Shown in pieces: positions 7,273-14,706 of a stretch of 26,645 bases of DNA. Below the pieces are notes generated by a model. That model made no database searches. It was given only the letters and a program-made list of their open reading frames with translations, and was not told where the DNA came from. The stretch comes from an uncultured Collinsella sp. (lineage in GTDB: Bacteria > Actinomycetota > Coriobacteriia > Coriobacteriales > Coriobacteriaceae), in assembly GCA_900545555.1 (NCBI GenBank), contig UQZI01000026.1, positions 1 to 26,645 on the forward strand, written 5' to 3'. How positions within the stretch are numbered: position 1 is the first letter of the stretch; every line of letters starts with the position of its first letter. The translations under genes were made by a program, and so were the position numbers.

Positions 7273-8055
7273 ATGCCTATGTCTACGTTTTTGAATGCCA
7301 GCCCCATCTTTGGGCCCGTTCGCAGCCGTCGCCTTGGTCTCTCGCTCGGCGTCAACATGATGCCGGCCAGCGGCAAAATCTGCACGTTCGACTGCATCTA
7401 CTGCGAGAACGGCCTCAACGCCGAGCGCCCCTGCCATGAGCCGTATAACACGGCTGCCGTGGTACTCGAAGCGCTCGAGGCAAAGCTGCGCGAGATGGCA
7501 GCCGAGGGCGAGCTCCCCGATGTAATCACCTTCGCAGGCAACGGCGAGCCCACCGCCGCACCGGAGTTTCCACGGGCCATCGCCGGCGCCGTCGCACTGC
7601 GCGACGAGCTTGCCCCAAACTCCAAGATCGCCGTGCTCTCCAACGGCACACGCGCCGACCGCCCCGAGGTGCACGACGCGCTCATGATGGTCGACGACAA
7701 CATTCTTAAGCTCGATACCGTCGACCCGGCGTTTATCCAGCTGCTCGACCAGCCTGTTGGCCCCTACAACGTCGAACACCAGATCGAGACGTTCGCAAGC
7801 TTTGACGGTCACGTTATTATCCAGACGATCTTTTTGACCGGCGAGTATCAGGGCAAGCTCATCGACAATACCGGCGAGGAGTATGTTGCCCCCTGGCTCG
7901 CGGCGCTTGAGCGCATTCGTCCGCAGGAGGCGACCATCTACACGGTCGCGCGCGAGACACCAGTCGCCGGCCTTGCCAAAGCAGCGCCCGAGGTGCTCGA
8001 CGCCATTGCCGCGCGCGTGCGCGCCCTCGGTATTCCCTGCCAGGTGAGCTACTAG
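7273..8055 (+). CDS. Radical SAM protein (COG0731 / TYW1-like)
   Basis: A 260-residue enzyme with the radical SAM cysteine cluster C37-x3-C41-x2-C44 (KICTFDCIYCENG), which binds a 4Fe-4S cluster and S-adenosylmethionine. The preceding GPVRSRRLGLSLGVNMMP is the typical N-terminus of the COG0731 group related to the wybutosine enzyme TYW1. ITFAGNGEPTAAP (near 92-104) is the expected G-x-G-E-P-T SAM-contact strand. Bacterial members have no established function, although their co-conservation suggests a modification enzyme. The start is 7273 or 7279: GAGGAG ends only three bases before the first ATG and nine before the second. The open frame runs back to 6685 but that part is the antisense of the hydrolase gene. 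The 67-bp hairpin at 8097 may end transcription. Confidence 0.9.
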   Translation: MPMSTFLNASPIFGPVRSRRLGLSLGVNMMPASGKICTFDCIYCENGLNAERPCHEPYNTAAVVLEALEAKLREMAAEGELPDVITFAGNGEPTAAPEFPRAIAGAVALRDELAPNSKIAVLSNGTRADRPEVHDALMMVDDNILKLDTVDPAFIQLLDQPVGPYNVEHQIETFASFDGHVIIQTIFLTGEYQGKLIDNTGEEYVAPWLAALERIRPQEATIYTVARETPVAGLAKAAPEVLDAIAARVRALGIPCQVSY

Positions 8056-8096
8056 CAAAACCACGCAGCAGCTAGTGCCCGCCATCCCGCCCCATC

Positions 8097-8163
8097 AGTT
8101 GCGGTGATATAGTTCCTATTTGTGCTGTTAAACCGCTTAAATCGGAACTATATCACCGCAACT
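8097..8163. repeat. 67-bp palindromic element, copy 1
   Basis: Perfect 20-base arms: AGTTGCGGTGATATAGTTCC at 8097-8116 and its complement at 8144-8163, with a 27-base centre. The termini AGTTGCGGTGA and TCACCGCAACT recur at 14455-14521 and 15691-15757, always with a total length of 67. It lies 41 bases past the radical SAM stop and overlaps the place of a -35 box for the next gene. Confidence 0.92.
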
Positions 8164-8184
8164 TTTATGGCCGCGTGGGTGGGC

Positions 8185-8190
8185 TATACT
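8185..8190 (+). promoter_or_regulatory. Candidate -10 box for the methionine aminopeptidase gene
   Basis: TATACT, a 5/6 match to the sigma-70 consensus, lies 25 bases before the start codon. The -35 position is poor (CTTTTA) and falls at the edge of the 67-bp palindrome. Confidence 0.4.
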
Positions 8191-8215
8191 AGCTGCGAAT
8201 GAAAGGAAGTTAGCC

Positions 8216-9103
8216 ATGTATGACAAAGGACCCGTGCCCGGCCGCAACGACGCTTGCTGGTGCGGCAGCGGCAAGAAATACAAGAAATGCCATAGCGCCT
8301 TTGATGAGCGCCTCGAGCGCTTGTGGGAAGAAGGCTGGGAGGTTCTGCCTCGCACGCTCTACAAGACTCCCGCCGATATCGAGGGCATCAAGCGCTCGGC
8401 AGCCATCAACGTGGGCGTGCTCGATTATGTGGGCGAGCATATCGCCGCAGGCATGACCACCAACCAGATCGACCAGATGATCTACGACTACACCGTCGAG
8501 CACGGTGGCACGCCGGCCGACCTTAACTACGAGGGCTATCCCAAGAGCGTGTGCACCTCGATCAACGACGTCGTCTGCCACGGTATCCCCTGCGATGCGG
8601 ATGTGCTGCACGAGGGCGACATCATCAACGTAGACTGCTCCACGATCTTGGACGGTTACTTTAGTGATTCGAGCCGCATGTTCTGCATCGGCGAGGTCTC
8701 GGCCGAGCGCCAGCGCCTGGTCGACGTGACCCGCGCCAGCGTGGAAGCGGGCCTGGCCGCCGTCAAGCCGTGGCTGCCGCTCTCTGTTATGGCCGAGGCT
8801 GTGCAAAAGACGGTAGAGGACGCCGGCTTTAGCGTGGTGCGCGAGTACGGCGGACACGGCATTGGCAAGGAGTTCCACGAGGACCCGTTTGTGGGCTTTA
8901 CCACCGAGGCGCCCGACGTGGACACCATCATGGCCCCGGGCATGGTCTTTACCATCGAGCCCATGGTCAACGCCGGAGCGCCCGACATCAAGATTAGCAA
9001 GGGCGACGGCTGGTGTGTGCGCACCAAGGACGGCAGCGATTCGGCCCAGTGCGAGGTACAGCTCGTAGTGACCGAGGACGGCTACGAGCTGCTGAGCTGG
9101 TAG
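8216..9103 (+). CDS. map: Methionine aminopeptidase type I with N-terminal SEC-C zinc motif
   Basis: A 295-residue enzyme that removes the initiator Met from new proteins. All metal and catalytic residues are seen: H122 (CHGIP), D140 (INVDCS), D151 (FSDSSRMF), H214 and H221 (GGHGIGKEFHEDP), E248 (TIEPM) and E280 (CEVQLV). Ahead of the catalytic domain (about 45-295) sits a SEC-C motif, CWCGSGKKYKKCH, whose C14, C16, C25 and H26 should bind zinc. Extended MetAPs of this kind are known in several bacteria, and the motif is thought to help ribosome docking. AAGGAAG precedes the ATG at 8216. A strong terminator follows at 9113-9160. Confidence 0.96.
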   Translation: MYDKGPVPGRNDACWCGSGKKYKKCHSAFDERLERLWEEGWEVLPRTLYKTPADIEGIKRSAAINVGVLDYVGEHIAAGMTTNQIDQMIYDYTVEHGGTPADLNYEGYPKSVCTSINDVVCHGIPCDADVLHEGDIINVDCSTILDGYFSDSSRMFCIGEVSAERQRLVDVTRASVEAGLAAVKPWLPLSVMAEAVQKTVEDAGFSVVREYGGHGIGKEFHEDPFVGFTTEAPDVDTIMAPGMVFTIEPMVNAGAPDIKISKGDGWCVRTKDGSDSAQCEVQLVVTEDGYELLSW

Positions 9104-9112
9104 CCGTGGATG

Positions 9113-9160
9113 CGCCGGATGCTGACGGGCACGCTCGTCTAGCATCCGGCGTTTTTGTTT
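9113..9160 (+). terminator. Rho-independent terminator of map
   Basis: CGCCGGATGCT (9113-9123) pairs perfectly with AGCATCCGGCG (9141-9151) and is followed by TTTTTGTTT. It starts ten bases after the map stop codon. Confidence 0.93.
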
Positions 9161-9166
9161 GAACGT

Positions 9167-9213
9167 TTTGCCTGATAAAACCCGCCAAAATAAACCTGTC
9201 CCTTTTTGGCGGG
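9167..9213 (+). repeat. 48-bp GATAAAAC hairpin element, copy A
   Basis: A GCCTGATAAAA flank, then CCCGCCAAAA (9181-9190) pairing perfectly with TTTTGGCGGG (9204-9213) around a loop containing AAACCTGTCCC. The other copies have CCTGCC/GGCAGG, so this copy carries a compensated T-A to C-G change. It lies between the map terminator and the RBS of the next gene. Confidence 0.88.
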
Positions 9214-9233
9214 TCAAGCGGAAAGGACTACTT

Positions 9234-10169
9234 GTGAACATCTTGGTTTTGCTGCCCGTCAACGACCACCATCGCGCAATTCTTGAGTCGAGCGCTCCGG
9301 GCGAGGACTTTATCTACACGAGCGCCGACGCTATCACGCGCGAACAAGTCGCCAACGCCGACGTGATCTTGGGCAACATAGACCCTGCCCTACTTACCGC
9401 ATGCGAGCACCTCCAGCTGCTGCAACTACAGACCGCGGGCTATGACGATTACTTGGCCGCCGGCACCGTGCCAGCCGACGCCAAACTGTCTTGCTCGGTG
9501 GGCGCCTACGGCCAGGCCGTGAGCGAGCACATGTTTGCCATGGTCCTTTCCATGATGAAGCGCCTGCCCGGCTATCACGACTTGCAGCGCGAACATCGCT
9601 GGGAGGATTTGGGGCCAGTTACCTCGCTCAAAAACGCCAACGTGCTGGTGCTGGGCGCGGGCGATATCGGCGGTCACTTTGCCACGCTCTGCCGCGGCAT
9701 GGGCGCGCACGTCCGCGGCATCAAGCGCCATCCACTCGTCTACCCCATTGTGTTTGAGGACATGGACGGCATGGACGCCCTACCTGAGCGCCTGGCAGAG
9801 GCCGACATCGTCGCATCCTTTATGCCGAGCACGCCCGAGACCCGCGGTCTGGCGAACGCCGAGTTCTTTGCCGCGATGAAACCAGGTGCCTTCTTTGCCA
9901 ACGGCGGCCGCGGCGACCTTGTGGTCACCGATGACTTGGTTGCCGTTCTGGAGTCGGGACATCTCGCCGGCGCCGCGGTCGACGTCACCGACCCCGAACC
10001 GCTGCCCGCGACAAGCCCCCTGTGGGATGCGCCCAACATGCTCATCACGCCGCACGTCTCCGGCTGGTTCCACCTGGCAGCCACGCTCAACAACGTCGTC
10101 GACATCGCCGCGGAGAATCTGCGTCACCTGCAGGCCGGCGAGACCCTGCGCTGCTGGATCGAACATTAG
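9234..10169 (+). CDS. D-2-hydroxyacid dehydrogenase, NAD(P)-dependent
   Basis: A 311-residue oxidoreductase that should interconvert a 2-keto acid and a D-2-hydroxy acid. The Rossmann motif GAGDIG lies at 141-146, followed by the acidic/basic strand end RGIKRH; a basic residue here hints at NADP. The catalytic set is complete: R226 (NGGRGDLV), E255 (DPEPLP) and H274 (TPHVSG). The split substrate domain (1-105 and about 280-311) is of normal length. I set the start at the GTG at 9234, which has AAAGGA eight bases upstream; the upstream open frame consists of translated repeat A. The exact substrate (glycerate, lactate, phosphoglycerate or other) cannot be told. Confidence 0.92.
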   Translation: MNILVLLPVNDHHRAILESSAPGEDFIYTSADAITREQVANADVILGNIDPALLTACEHLQLLQLQTAGYDDYLAAGTVPADAKLSCSVGAYGQAVSEHMFAMVLSMMKRLPGYHDLQREHRWEDLGPVTSLKNANVLVLGAGDIGGHFATLCRGMGAHVRGIKRHPLVYPIVFEDMDGMDALPERLAEADIVASFMPSTPETRGLANAEFFAAMKPGAFFANGGRGDLVVTDDLVAVLESGHLAGAAVDVTDPEPLPATSPLWDAPNMLITPHVSGWFHLAATLNNVVDIAAENLRHLQAGETLRCWIEH

Positions 10170-10171
10170 GT

Positions 10172-10195
10172 TCCGCCGTTCTAACGAACGGCGGA
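10172..10195. terminator. Hairpin just after the dehydrogenase stop
   Basis: TCCGCCGTTC (10172-10181) pairs perfectly with GAACGGCGGA (10186-10195) around the loop TAAC, two bases past the stop codon. There is no T-run, so it may protect the 3' end of the mRNA rather than terminate; a full terminator follows at 10239. Confidence 0.55.
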
Positions 10196-10238
10196 CCGGT
10201 CGACGCTGCGCGCCGCCCAGGGCGACAATTTGTCATTC

Positions 10239-10280
10239 AAAAGGCAAGGCATGACCAGAAGGTCTATGCCTTGCCTTTTT
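10239..10280. terminator. Strong bidirectional terminator
   Basis: AAAAGGCAAGGCATGACC (10239-10256) pairs with 10261-10279 around AGAA with a single bulged T at 10265, and T residues follow. The A-run on one side and T-run on the other let it serve both the plus-strand dehydrogenase and, in principle, the convergent aminopeptidase gene. Confidence 0.9.
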
Positions 10281-10372
10281 CATGCCAACTTGTTCGCTCT
10301 GGACATCGCTCGCTGACGCTTGCTCAACCTGCGGTGTCTTAACAATTCTGTCCAGCTGTTGGTGTTGCGGCA

Positions 10373-10419
10373 TTTGCCCGGATAAAACCTGCCAAAATTA
10401 ACATCCCTTTTTTGGTAGG
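10373..10419 (+). repeat. 48-bp GATAAAAC hairpin element, copy B
   Basis: TTTGCCCGGATAAAA flank, then CCTGCCAAAA (10388-10397) and TTTTGGTAGG (10410-10419), with one C-T change that leaves a G-U pair on one strand only; pairing extends outward through AAAA/TTTT. It ends two bases before the stop codon of the minus-strand aminopeptidase, so it probably also serves as that gene's terminator. The loop is shortened to TTAACATCCC. Confidence 0.85.
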
Positions 10420-10421
10420 TT

Positions 10422-11807
10422 TTAGAGCTCCACGCTTTCGGCGCCGTTGATGGTTAGGTCGCGCTCGTAGAAGGCGGTGAGGGCGCGGATGGCGTACATC
10501 ACGTCGCGCACGCCGCCGGTCTCGTAGCTCGAGTGCATGGCAAGCTGCGGCAGGCCCACGTCCACGGCATGCATGCTCGCCTGCATATTGGACAGATTGC
10601 CAAGGGTAGAACCGCCGGCCATATCGCTCTTGTTGGCAAAGGCCTGCGTGGGTACGTCAGTGTCATCGCAGATGGCCTGGAACACCGCGCGACTAAAGGC
10701 ATCGGTGCAGTAGTGCTGGTTGGCGGCCTCCTTGATGACGATGCCGCCGTTGAGCACAACCTGGTTGCGGGCGTCGCACTTCTCGGCGTGGTTGGGGTGC
10801 ACGGCATGCGCGTTGTCGCAGCTCACGAGCATCGAAGCGGCAAGCGCACGGTGGTACGACTCGTCGTCAAAGCCCAGCGAGCCGTTAATGCGGCGCAGTG
10901 CATCGGCCAAGAACGTCGACATGGCGCCCTGCTTGGTCTCGGAGCCAACCTCCTCATTATCAAAGCAGCAGAAGACCGAAACGTCGTGCGCGTTCTCGGC
11001 ACCCAAAAATGCCTGCAGTGAGGTGTAGGCGCAGGCCAGGTCGTCGAGCTTGGGCGTCGAGATAAACTCGTCGGCCCAGCCCCAAATGCGCGCATCCTGA
11101 CGATTGACCAGGAACAGATCGCGGCCCAAAATTTGCTCGGGCTCAACGTCCAGTTCGTCGGCGATCAGGGCGTCAAAATCTCCCTGCTTAAGGTCACCGG
11201 CGCTGATGAGCGGGCACAGGTCGACGGCGCGATTGGGAGCAAAGCCCTCGTTAACGCCGCGGTTCATATGGATAGCAAGGCTCGGGATAATAGCGACCTC
11301 GCGCTCGGTGGCAAGCAGACGACTCTCGATACGGTCGCCCTCGCGTACCAACACGCGGCCCGCGAGTGCCAGCGGACGATCGAACCAGGTGTAGTCGATC
11401 ATGCCGCCGTAGGCCTCGGTGTTCAGGCGCAGCGTCTCGCCCGCGCCGTCAAGCTCAGGCACGGCCTTGACCTTAAACGTCGGCGAATCGCTGTGCGACG
11501 CCGTGAGCTGAAAATGATAGTCGCCGGCAACGCCGTCCTCGCCCCACGTAGCAGCCAGGTCCTCGCCCACCTTAAAGGCAACAACGCTCGAGGTATTGCG
11601 CTGCGTGTAATAACGCCCGCCTGGTTCGATGTCCCACGCCGCATTCTCGGGCAGGTAGGTAAAGCCCGCCTCGTCGAGCTCGGCCATAATGGTCGCCGCC
11701 GTATGGAACATGCTGGGGCATGCCTCGATAAAGTCGATAAGGTCGTTGGCGGCCTCGATATCATCGGCCGTCACATGCGCGCGCTCGGGCGTTTCCTGAT
11801 CCGTCAT
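10422..11807 (-). CDS. M18 family aminopeptidase
   Basis: A 461-residue zinc aminopeptidase of the M18 (aspartyl aminopeptidase) family, which removes N-terminal acidic or other residues from peptides in the cytoplasm. Visible metal and catalytic residues: H105 and D107 in TASHSDSP, D256 in KLDDLACA, E285/E286 in CCFDNEEVGS and the C-terminal His in LAMHSSYETGG. The length is close to the usual 430-460. I start at the ATG at 11807 (GGGGAG upstream); the open frame extends to 11918 but has a poor leader. The gene runs toward the plus-strand dehydrogenase and is divergent from the Ntn hydrolase gene across 161 bases. The stop abuts repeat copy B. Confidence 0.95.
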   Translation of the reverse strand: MTDQETPERAHVTADDIEAANDLIDFIEACPSMFHTAATIMAELDEAGFTYLPENAAWDIEPGGRYYTQRNTSSVVAFKVGEDLAATWGEDGVAGDYHFQLTASHSDSPTFKVKAVPELDGAGETLRLNTEAYGGMIDYTWFDRPLALAGRVLVREGDRIESRLLATEREVAIIPSLAIHMNRGVNEGFAPNRAVDLCPLISAGDLKQGDFDALIADELDVEPEQILGRDLFLVNRQDARIWGWADEFISTPKLDDLACAYTSLQAFLGAENAHDVSVFCCFDNEEVGSETKQGAMSTFLADALRRINGSLGFDDESYHRALAASMLVSCDNAHAVHPNHAEKCDARNQVVLNGGIVIKEAANQHYCTDAFSRAVFQAICDDTDVPTQAFANKSDMAGGSTLGNLSNMQASMHAVDVGLPQLAMHSSYETGGVRDVMYAIRALTAFYERDLTINGAESVEL

Positions 11808-11968
11808 GCTCTCCCCTTTCGCTGGGTTGATGGTCCCCTCCAGCATACCCCGCCGCGCCAGTGCCGTGCCTTTCATTCCATGTTTAATCCCGCGCCGCTC
11901 GCCAAGTTGAGCCATCATGCCCGCACTCCTTTTGCGACAATTACGCTAACAGGACGAAAGGAGCCGTC

Positions 11969-13054
11969 ATGAAGCCACGTAACATTGCCATCGCCTGCGG
12001 TGTCGCGGGAGTCGCCGTCGGCCTTGCCGCTGCCACCGGCACCGTTTATCACAAACAAATCAAGTCCGCCGCGTCACTCAAACGCTTGACCGGCTACACG
12101 GATGGCTATGACCTGTACGCAATCGACATCGCCTACGACTACGATCTTGATCGCATCATCGCCGCTGGCGTGCGCGATGACCAGGCATACATCGATGCCG
12201 TGGTGGCACAGGTGCTGCCCGGTGTGCCGGCACATGTCCAGGCGCCCCAGTTTGCCTGCAGCGCTTTTGTCGCCGTAGATGCCGAAGGCCGCGTGCGCAC
12301 CGGTCGCAATTACGACTTTAAGGACGACACCTCGGCGCTGCTGGTGCGCAATCACCCACGCGGCGGCTATGCCTCCATCGGGTTTGCCGCCCTTAACAAC
12401 CTGGGCGATAACACTCCGCTTGACTCCGTCGGCGGACGCGCTGCGGCGTTGATGGGCCCGTTTGCCCAGCTCGACGGCGTCAACGAATGTGGCGTGTCCA
12501 TTGCCGTGCTCACCCTGGATTCCAAACCTTGTGACCAGGACACGCAGCGCCCCGTCATCAACACTTCGCTCGCCATCCGTCTGGTGCTCGACCGCGCGGC
12601 CACCACGCAGGAGGCCGTCGACCTGCTTTCTGCCTACGACATGCACGCCATGGCCGGACGCGACTATCACTTCTTTATCAACGACGCCGCCGGTGACGCG
12701 CGGGTGGTGGAGTGGGATCCGCGCGATCCCGACCGTGCATGCAAGGCGACGCCCGTACGCCAGGTCACGAACTTCTACGCCTGCTATGGCGACGAAGTGC
12801 TGCCCAACCAAAAGAATGGCGAGATGGGCCATGGCAAAGAGCGCGCCATCGCCATCGCCGATGTCCTTGACGCCCATGTCGGTGCCCAGGACGAAACGAT
12901 TGCCTGGGAAGCCCTGCGAGCCGCAGCGCAAGAGCCCAATCCGGAAGACATCACCAGCAATACGCAATGGTCGGTCGTCTTTGACAATACCGAGCCCGCT
13001 GCCGCCATCACGCTGCGCCGCCACTGGGGCAACGTCGATGCCTTCGCACTGTAA
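11969..13054 (+). CDS. Choloylglycine-hydrolase-like linear amide C-N hydrolase
   Basis: A 361-residue Ntn-hydrolase-superfamily protein. C97 in ACSAF, R113 and D116 in GRNYDF are spaced exactly as Cys2, Arg18 and Asp21 of conjugated bile acid hydrolase, and DGVNECGVSIA (170-180) matches that family's Asn-containing motif. It should cleave an amide bond (bile salt, penicillin V, N-acyl amino acid or acyl-homoserine lactone are the known family substrates). The nucleophile is internal rather than at residue 2, so it needs processing or acts without a free N-terminus. Residues 5-25 form one hydrophobic helix after a basic start (MKPRNIA), a signal anchor or signal peptide, so the enzyme probably acts outside the membrane. 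AAAGGAG lies six bases before the ATG. The substrate is not decided. Confidence 0.85.
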   Translation: MKPRNIAIACGVAGVAVGLAAATGTVYHKQIKSAASLKRLTGYTDGYDLYAIDIAYDYDLDRIIAAGVRDDQAYIDAVVAQVLPGVPAHVQAPQFACSAFVAVDAEGRVRTGRNYDFKDDTSALLVRNHPRGGYASIGFAALNNLGDNTPLDSVGGRAAALMGPFAQLDGVNECGVSIAVLTLDSKPCDQDTQRPVINTSLAIRLVLDRAATTQEAVDLLSAYDMHAMAGRDYHFFINDAAGDARVVEWDPRDPDRACKATPVRQVTNFYACYGDEVLPNQKNGEMGHGKERAIAIADVLDAHVGAQDETIAWEALRAAAQEPNPEDITSNTQWSVVFDNTEPAAAITLRRHWGNVDAFAL

Positions 13055-13122
13055 GGAGCCAGGCCCGTCGACCTTACGTTCCCTGACGTTGCTTACATTT
13101 CCATACGCTTGAGCTAACACGT

Positions 13123-13155
13123 TTTACCCCCGTATCAACAGTGTGCGGGGGTAAA
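13123..13155. terminator. Hairpin between the Ntn hydrolase and phosphofructokinase genes
   Basis: TTTACCCCCG (13123-13132) pairs perfectly with CGGGGGTAAA (13146-13155) around 13 bases. It lies 68 bases after the hydrolase stop and 38 before the pfk start. There is no T-run; it could be a terminator or a pfk leader structure. The eight-base palindrome GTTATAAC follows at 13167-13174. Confidence 0.55.
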
Positions 13156-13193
13156 CTTATGCGCATGTTATAACTTGCCCGGAAGGATTCATC

Positions 13194-14273
13194 ATGCTCA
13201 GGATCGGTCTTCTTACCAGTGGCGGCGACTGCCAGGCGCTCAACGCCACCATGCGCGGCATTGTCAAAACGCTTATGACCAATAGCGAAGAGCCTATCGA
13301 GATCTATGGTTTTGAGGACGGCTACCAGGGCCTTATCTACAGCAGGTTCCGCGTCATGACGCCCGCCGATTTTAGCGGTATCCTCACCCGCGGCGGCACC
13401 ATCCTGGGCACGAGTCGCACACCGTTCAAGCGTCTGGATACCCCCGAGACCGATGGTGTCGAGAAGGTGCCGGCGATGGTCCACACCTATCATAAGCTGC
13501 AGCTCGACTGCCTGTTTATGCTGGGCGGTAACGGCTCCACCAAGACCGCCAACCGCCTGCGCGAAGAGGGCCTCAACGTTATCGCCCTGCCCAAGACCAT
13601 CGATAACGACACCTGGGGCACCGAGATGACCTTTGGCTTTACGAGCGCCATCGACGTCGCCACCAAGTGCATCGACGACATCCACACCACTGCCTCGAGT
13701 CACGGCCGCGTGTTTGTCATCGAGATCATGGGCCACAAGGTCGGTTGGATTCCGCTGTATGCCGGCGTCGCGGGCGGCGCGGACGTCATCTTGATTCCCG
13801 AGATCCCCTACGACATGGACAACGTCATCAAGACCATCGAGCATCGCATGGAGACCGGCAGCCGCTTTACCATCGTAGCCGTCGCCGAGGGTGCTATCTC
13901 CAAGGAGGACGCGGCGCTGTCCAAGAAGGAGTACAAGAAGAAGCTCGCCGAGCGTACGAGCCCGTCAATCGTGTACGACATCGCCAAGGAGATCGAGGCC
14001 AAGACCGGTCGCGAGACCCGCGTCGCCATCCCCGGCCACACGCAGCGCGGCGGCCAGCCCGACGCCCAGGACCGCATCTTTGCGACCCAGTGCGGCGTCG
14101 AGGCGGCACTGGGGTGCCTACGCGGCGAGTTTGGCTACATGATTGCCCTGCGTGACGGCAAGATGTGCCACATGCCGCTCGAGGAGGTCGCCGGCAAGCT
14201 CAAATATGTCGACCCCCAGAGCGATCTGGTGCGCGAGGCCAAGGCGTTGGGCATCAGCTTCGGCGACGAATAG
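13194..14273 (+). CDS. pfkA: 6-phosphofructokinase (group III type)
   Basis: A 359-residue PFK that phosphorylates fructose 6-phosphate, the committed step of glycolysis. Motifs: TSGGDCQALNATMRG (8-22), GGTILGTSR (68-75), GGNGSTKTA (111-119), the catalytic PKTIDND (133-139, D137 as base), and EIMGHKVGW (177-185). The donor is unclear: G114 of GGNGS is as in ATP-dependent enzymes, while Lys134 of PKTIDND is as in pyrophosphate-dependent ones, and Asn replaces the usual Asp at 113. This mixture is typical of the 'group III' enzymes of Actinobacteria and Firmicutes. GGAAGGA precedes the ATG. A 97-bp palindrome 23 bases past the stop probably ends the transcript. Confidence 0.95.
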   Translation: MLRIGLLTSGGDCQALNATMRGIVKTLMTNSEEPIEIYGFEDGYQGLIYSRFRVMTPADFSGILTRGGTILGTSRTPFKRLDTPETDGVEKVPAMVHTYHKLQLDCLFMLGGNGSTKTANRLREEGLNVIALPKTIDNDTWGTEMTFGFTSAIDVATKCIDDIHTTASSHGRVFVIEIMGHKVGWIPLYAGVAGGADVILIPEIPYDMDNVIKTIEHRMETGSRFTIVAVAEGAISKEDAALSKKEYKKKLAERTSPSIVYDIAKEIEAKTGRETRVAIPGHTQRGGQPDAQDRIFATQCGVEAALGCLRGEFGYMIALRDGKMCHMPLEEVAGKLKYVDPQSDLVREAKALGISFGDE

Positions 14274-14296
14274 CCTCGGCTGGAATCCACCCCATC

Positions 14297-14393
14297 GGGC
14301 CCTCCGACCCCGCCCGACGTATTTCGATTTGGCTCCTCCCTTGACTCCGTCAAAGGTCGCCAATCGAAATCGTCGGGCGGGGTCGGAGGGCCC
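14297..14393. repeat. 97-bp near-perfect palindrome after pfk
   Basis: The 23-base outer arms at 14297-14319 and 14371-14393 (starting GGGCCCTCCGACCCC) match perfectly. Pairing goes on inward through ATTTCGATT/AATCGAAAT with a one-base bulge and through TTGAC/GTCAA, leaving a three-base tip TCC. Almost the whole element folds into one hairpin with a stem of about 45 pairs. It may end pfk transcription, but it is far longer than a terminator needs. Confidence 0.9.
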
Positions 14394-14454
14394 TGCGTTT
14401 ACATACTCGCCGGGGCTATTCGTCTTCTTGCTGCGGGTGCCTGGGCTGGAATTG

Positions 14455-14521
14455 AGTTGCGGTGAAATAGTTCCTGCTTAGTCCGCAAATGGCTGAATCC
14501 AAAAACTATTCCACCGCAACT
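14455..14521. repeat. 67-bp palindromic element, copy 2
   Basis: AGTTGCGGTGAAATAGTT (14455-14472) pairs with 14504-14521 with a single A/C mismatch. Same ends and same total length as copy 1, with a different centre. It lies between pfk and the HTH membrane-regulator gene. Confidence 0.9.
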
Positions 14522-14590
14522 TACTGAGTGGGGGCTCTTGGCTGCTACTTGCACTGACATTTGTCCTGAAATGGCTGGTCGTTAGGGATT

Positions 14591-14656
14591 GCTACCGGTA
14601 GTTGCGGTAGGGTTGGGGCAGATTCTAACTAGAAATGGTGGTCGCTACCGGTTGTT
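14591..14656 (+). promoter_or_regulatory. Direct repeat upstream of the membrane HTH regulator
   Basis: GCTACCGGTAGTT (14591-14603) recurs as GCTACCGGTTGTT (14644-14656), 53 bases apart. The first is centred on the palindrome CTACCGGTAG. Placed 50-115 bases before the start codon of an HTH gene, they could be autoregulatory operators; no clear promoter boxes were found. Confidence 0.35.
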
Positions 14657-14706
14657 CTCGGCATACTCGGCTCATTCGATTCGACCATCAAACGAAAGGA
14701 ACCACC

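Larger units (their letters stand above)
14274..14706. other. 433-base intergenic region holding two palindromes
   Basis: No gene is credible here. The region holds the 97-bp palindrome (14297-14393), copy 2 of the 67-bp element (14455-14521) and, nearer the HTH gene, a direct repeat GCTACCGGT-A/T-GTT at 14591-14603 and 14644-14656, the first containing the palindrome CTACCGGTAG. Confidence 0.7.

Noticed and set aside
7138..8085. 315-codon minus-strand open frame
   Set aside because: Antisense to the radical SAM gene with its cysteine motif; the translation has no recognisable domain.
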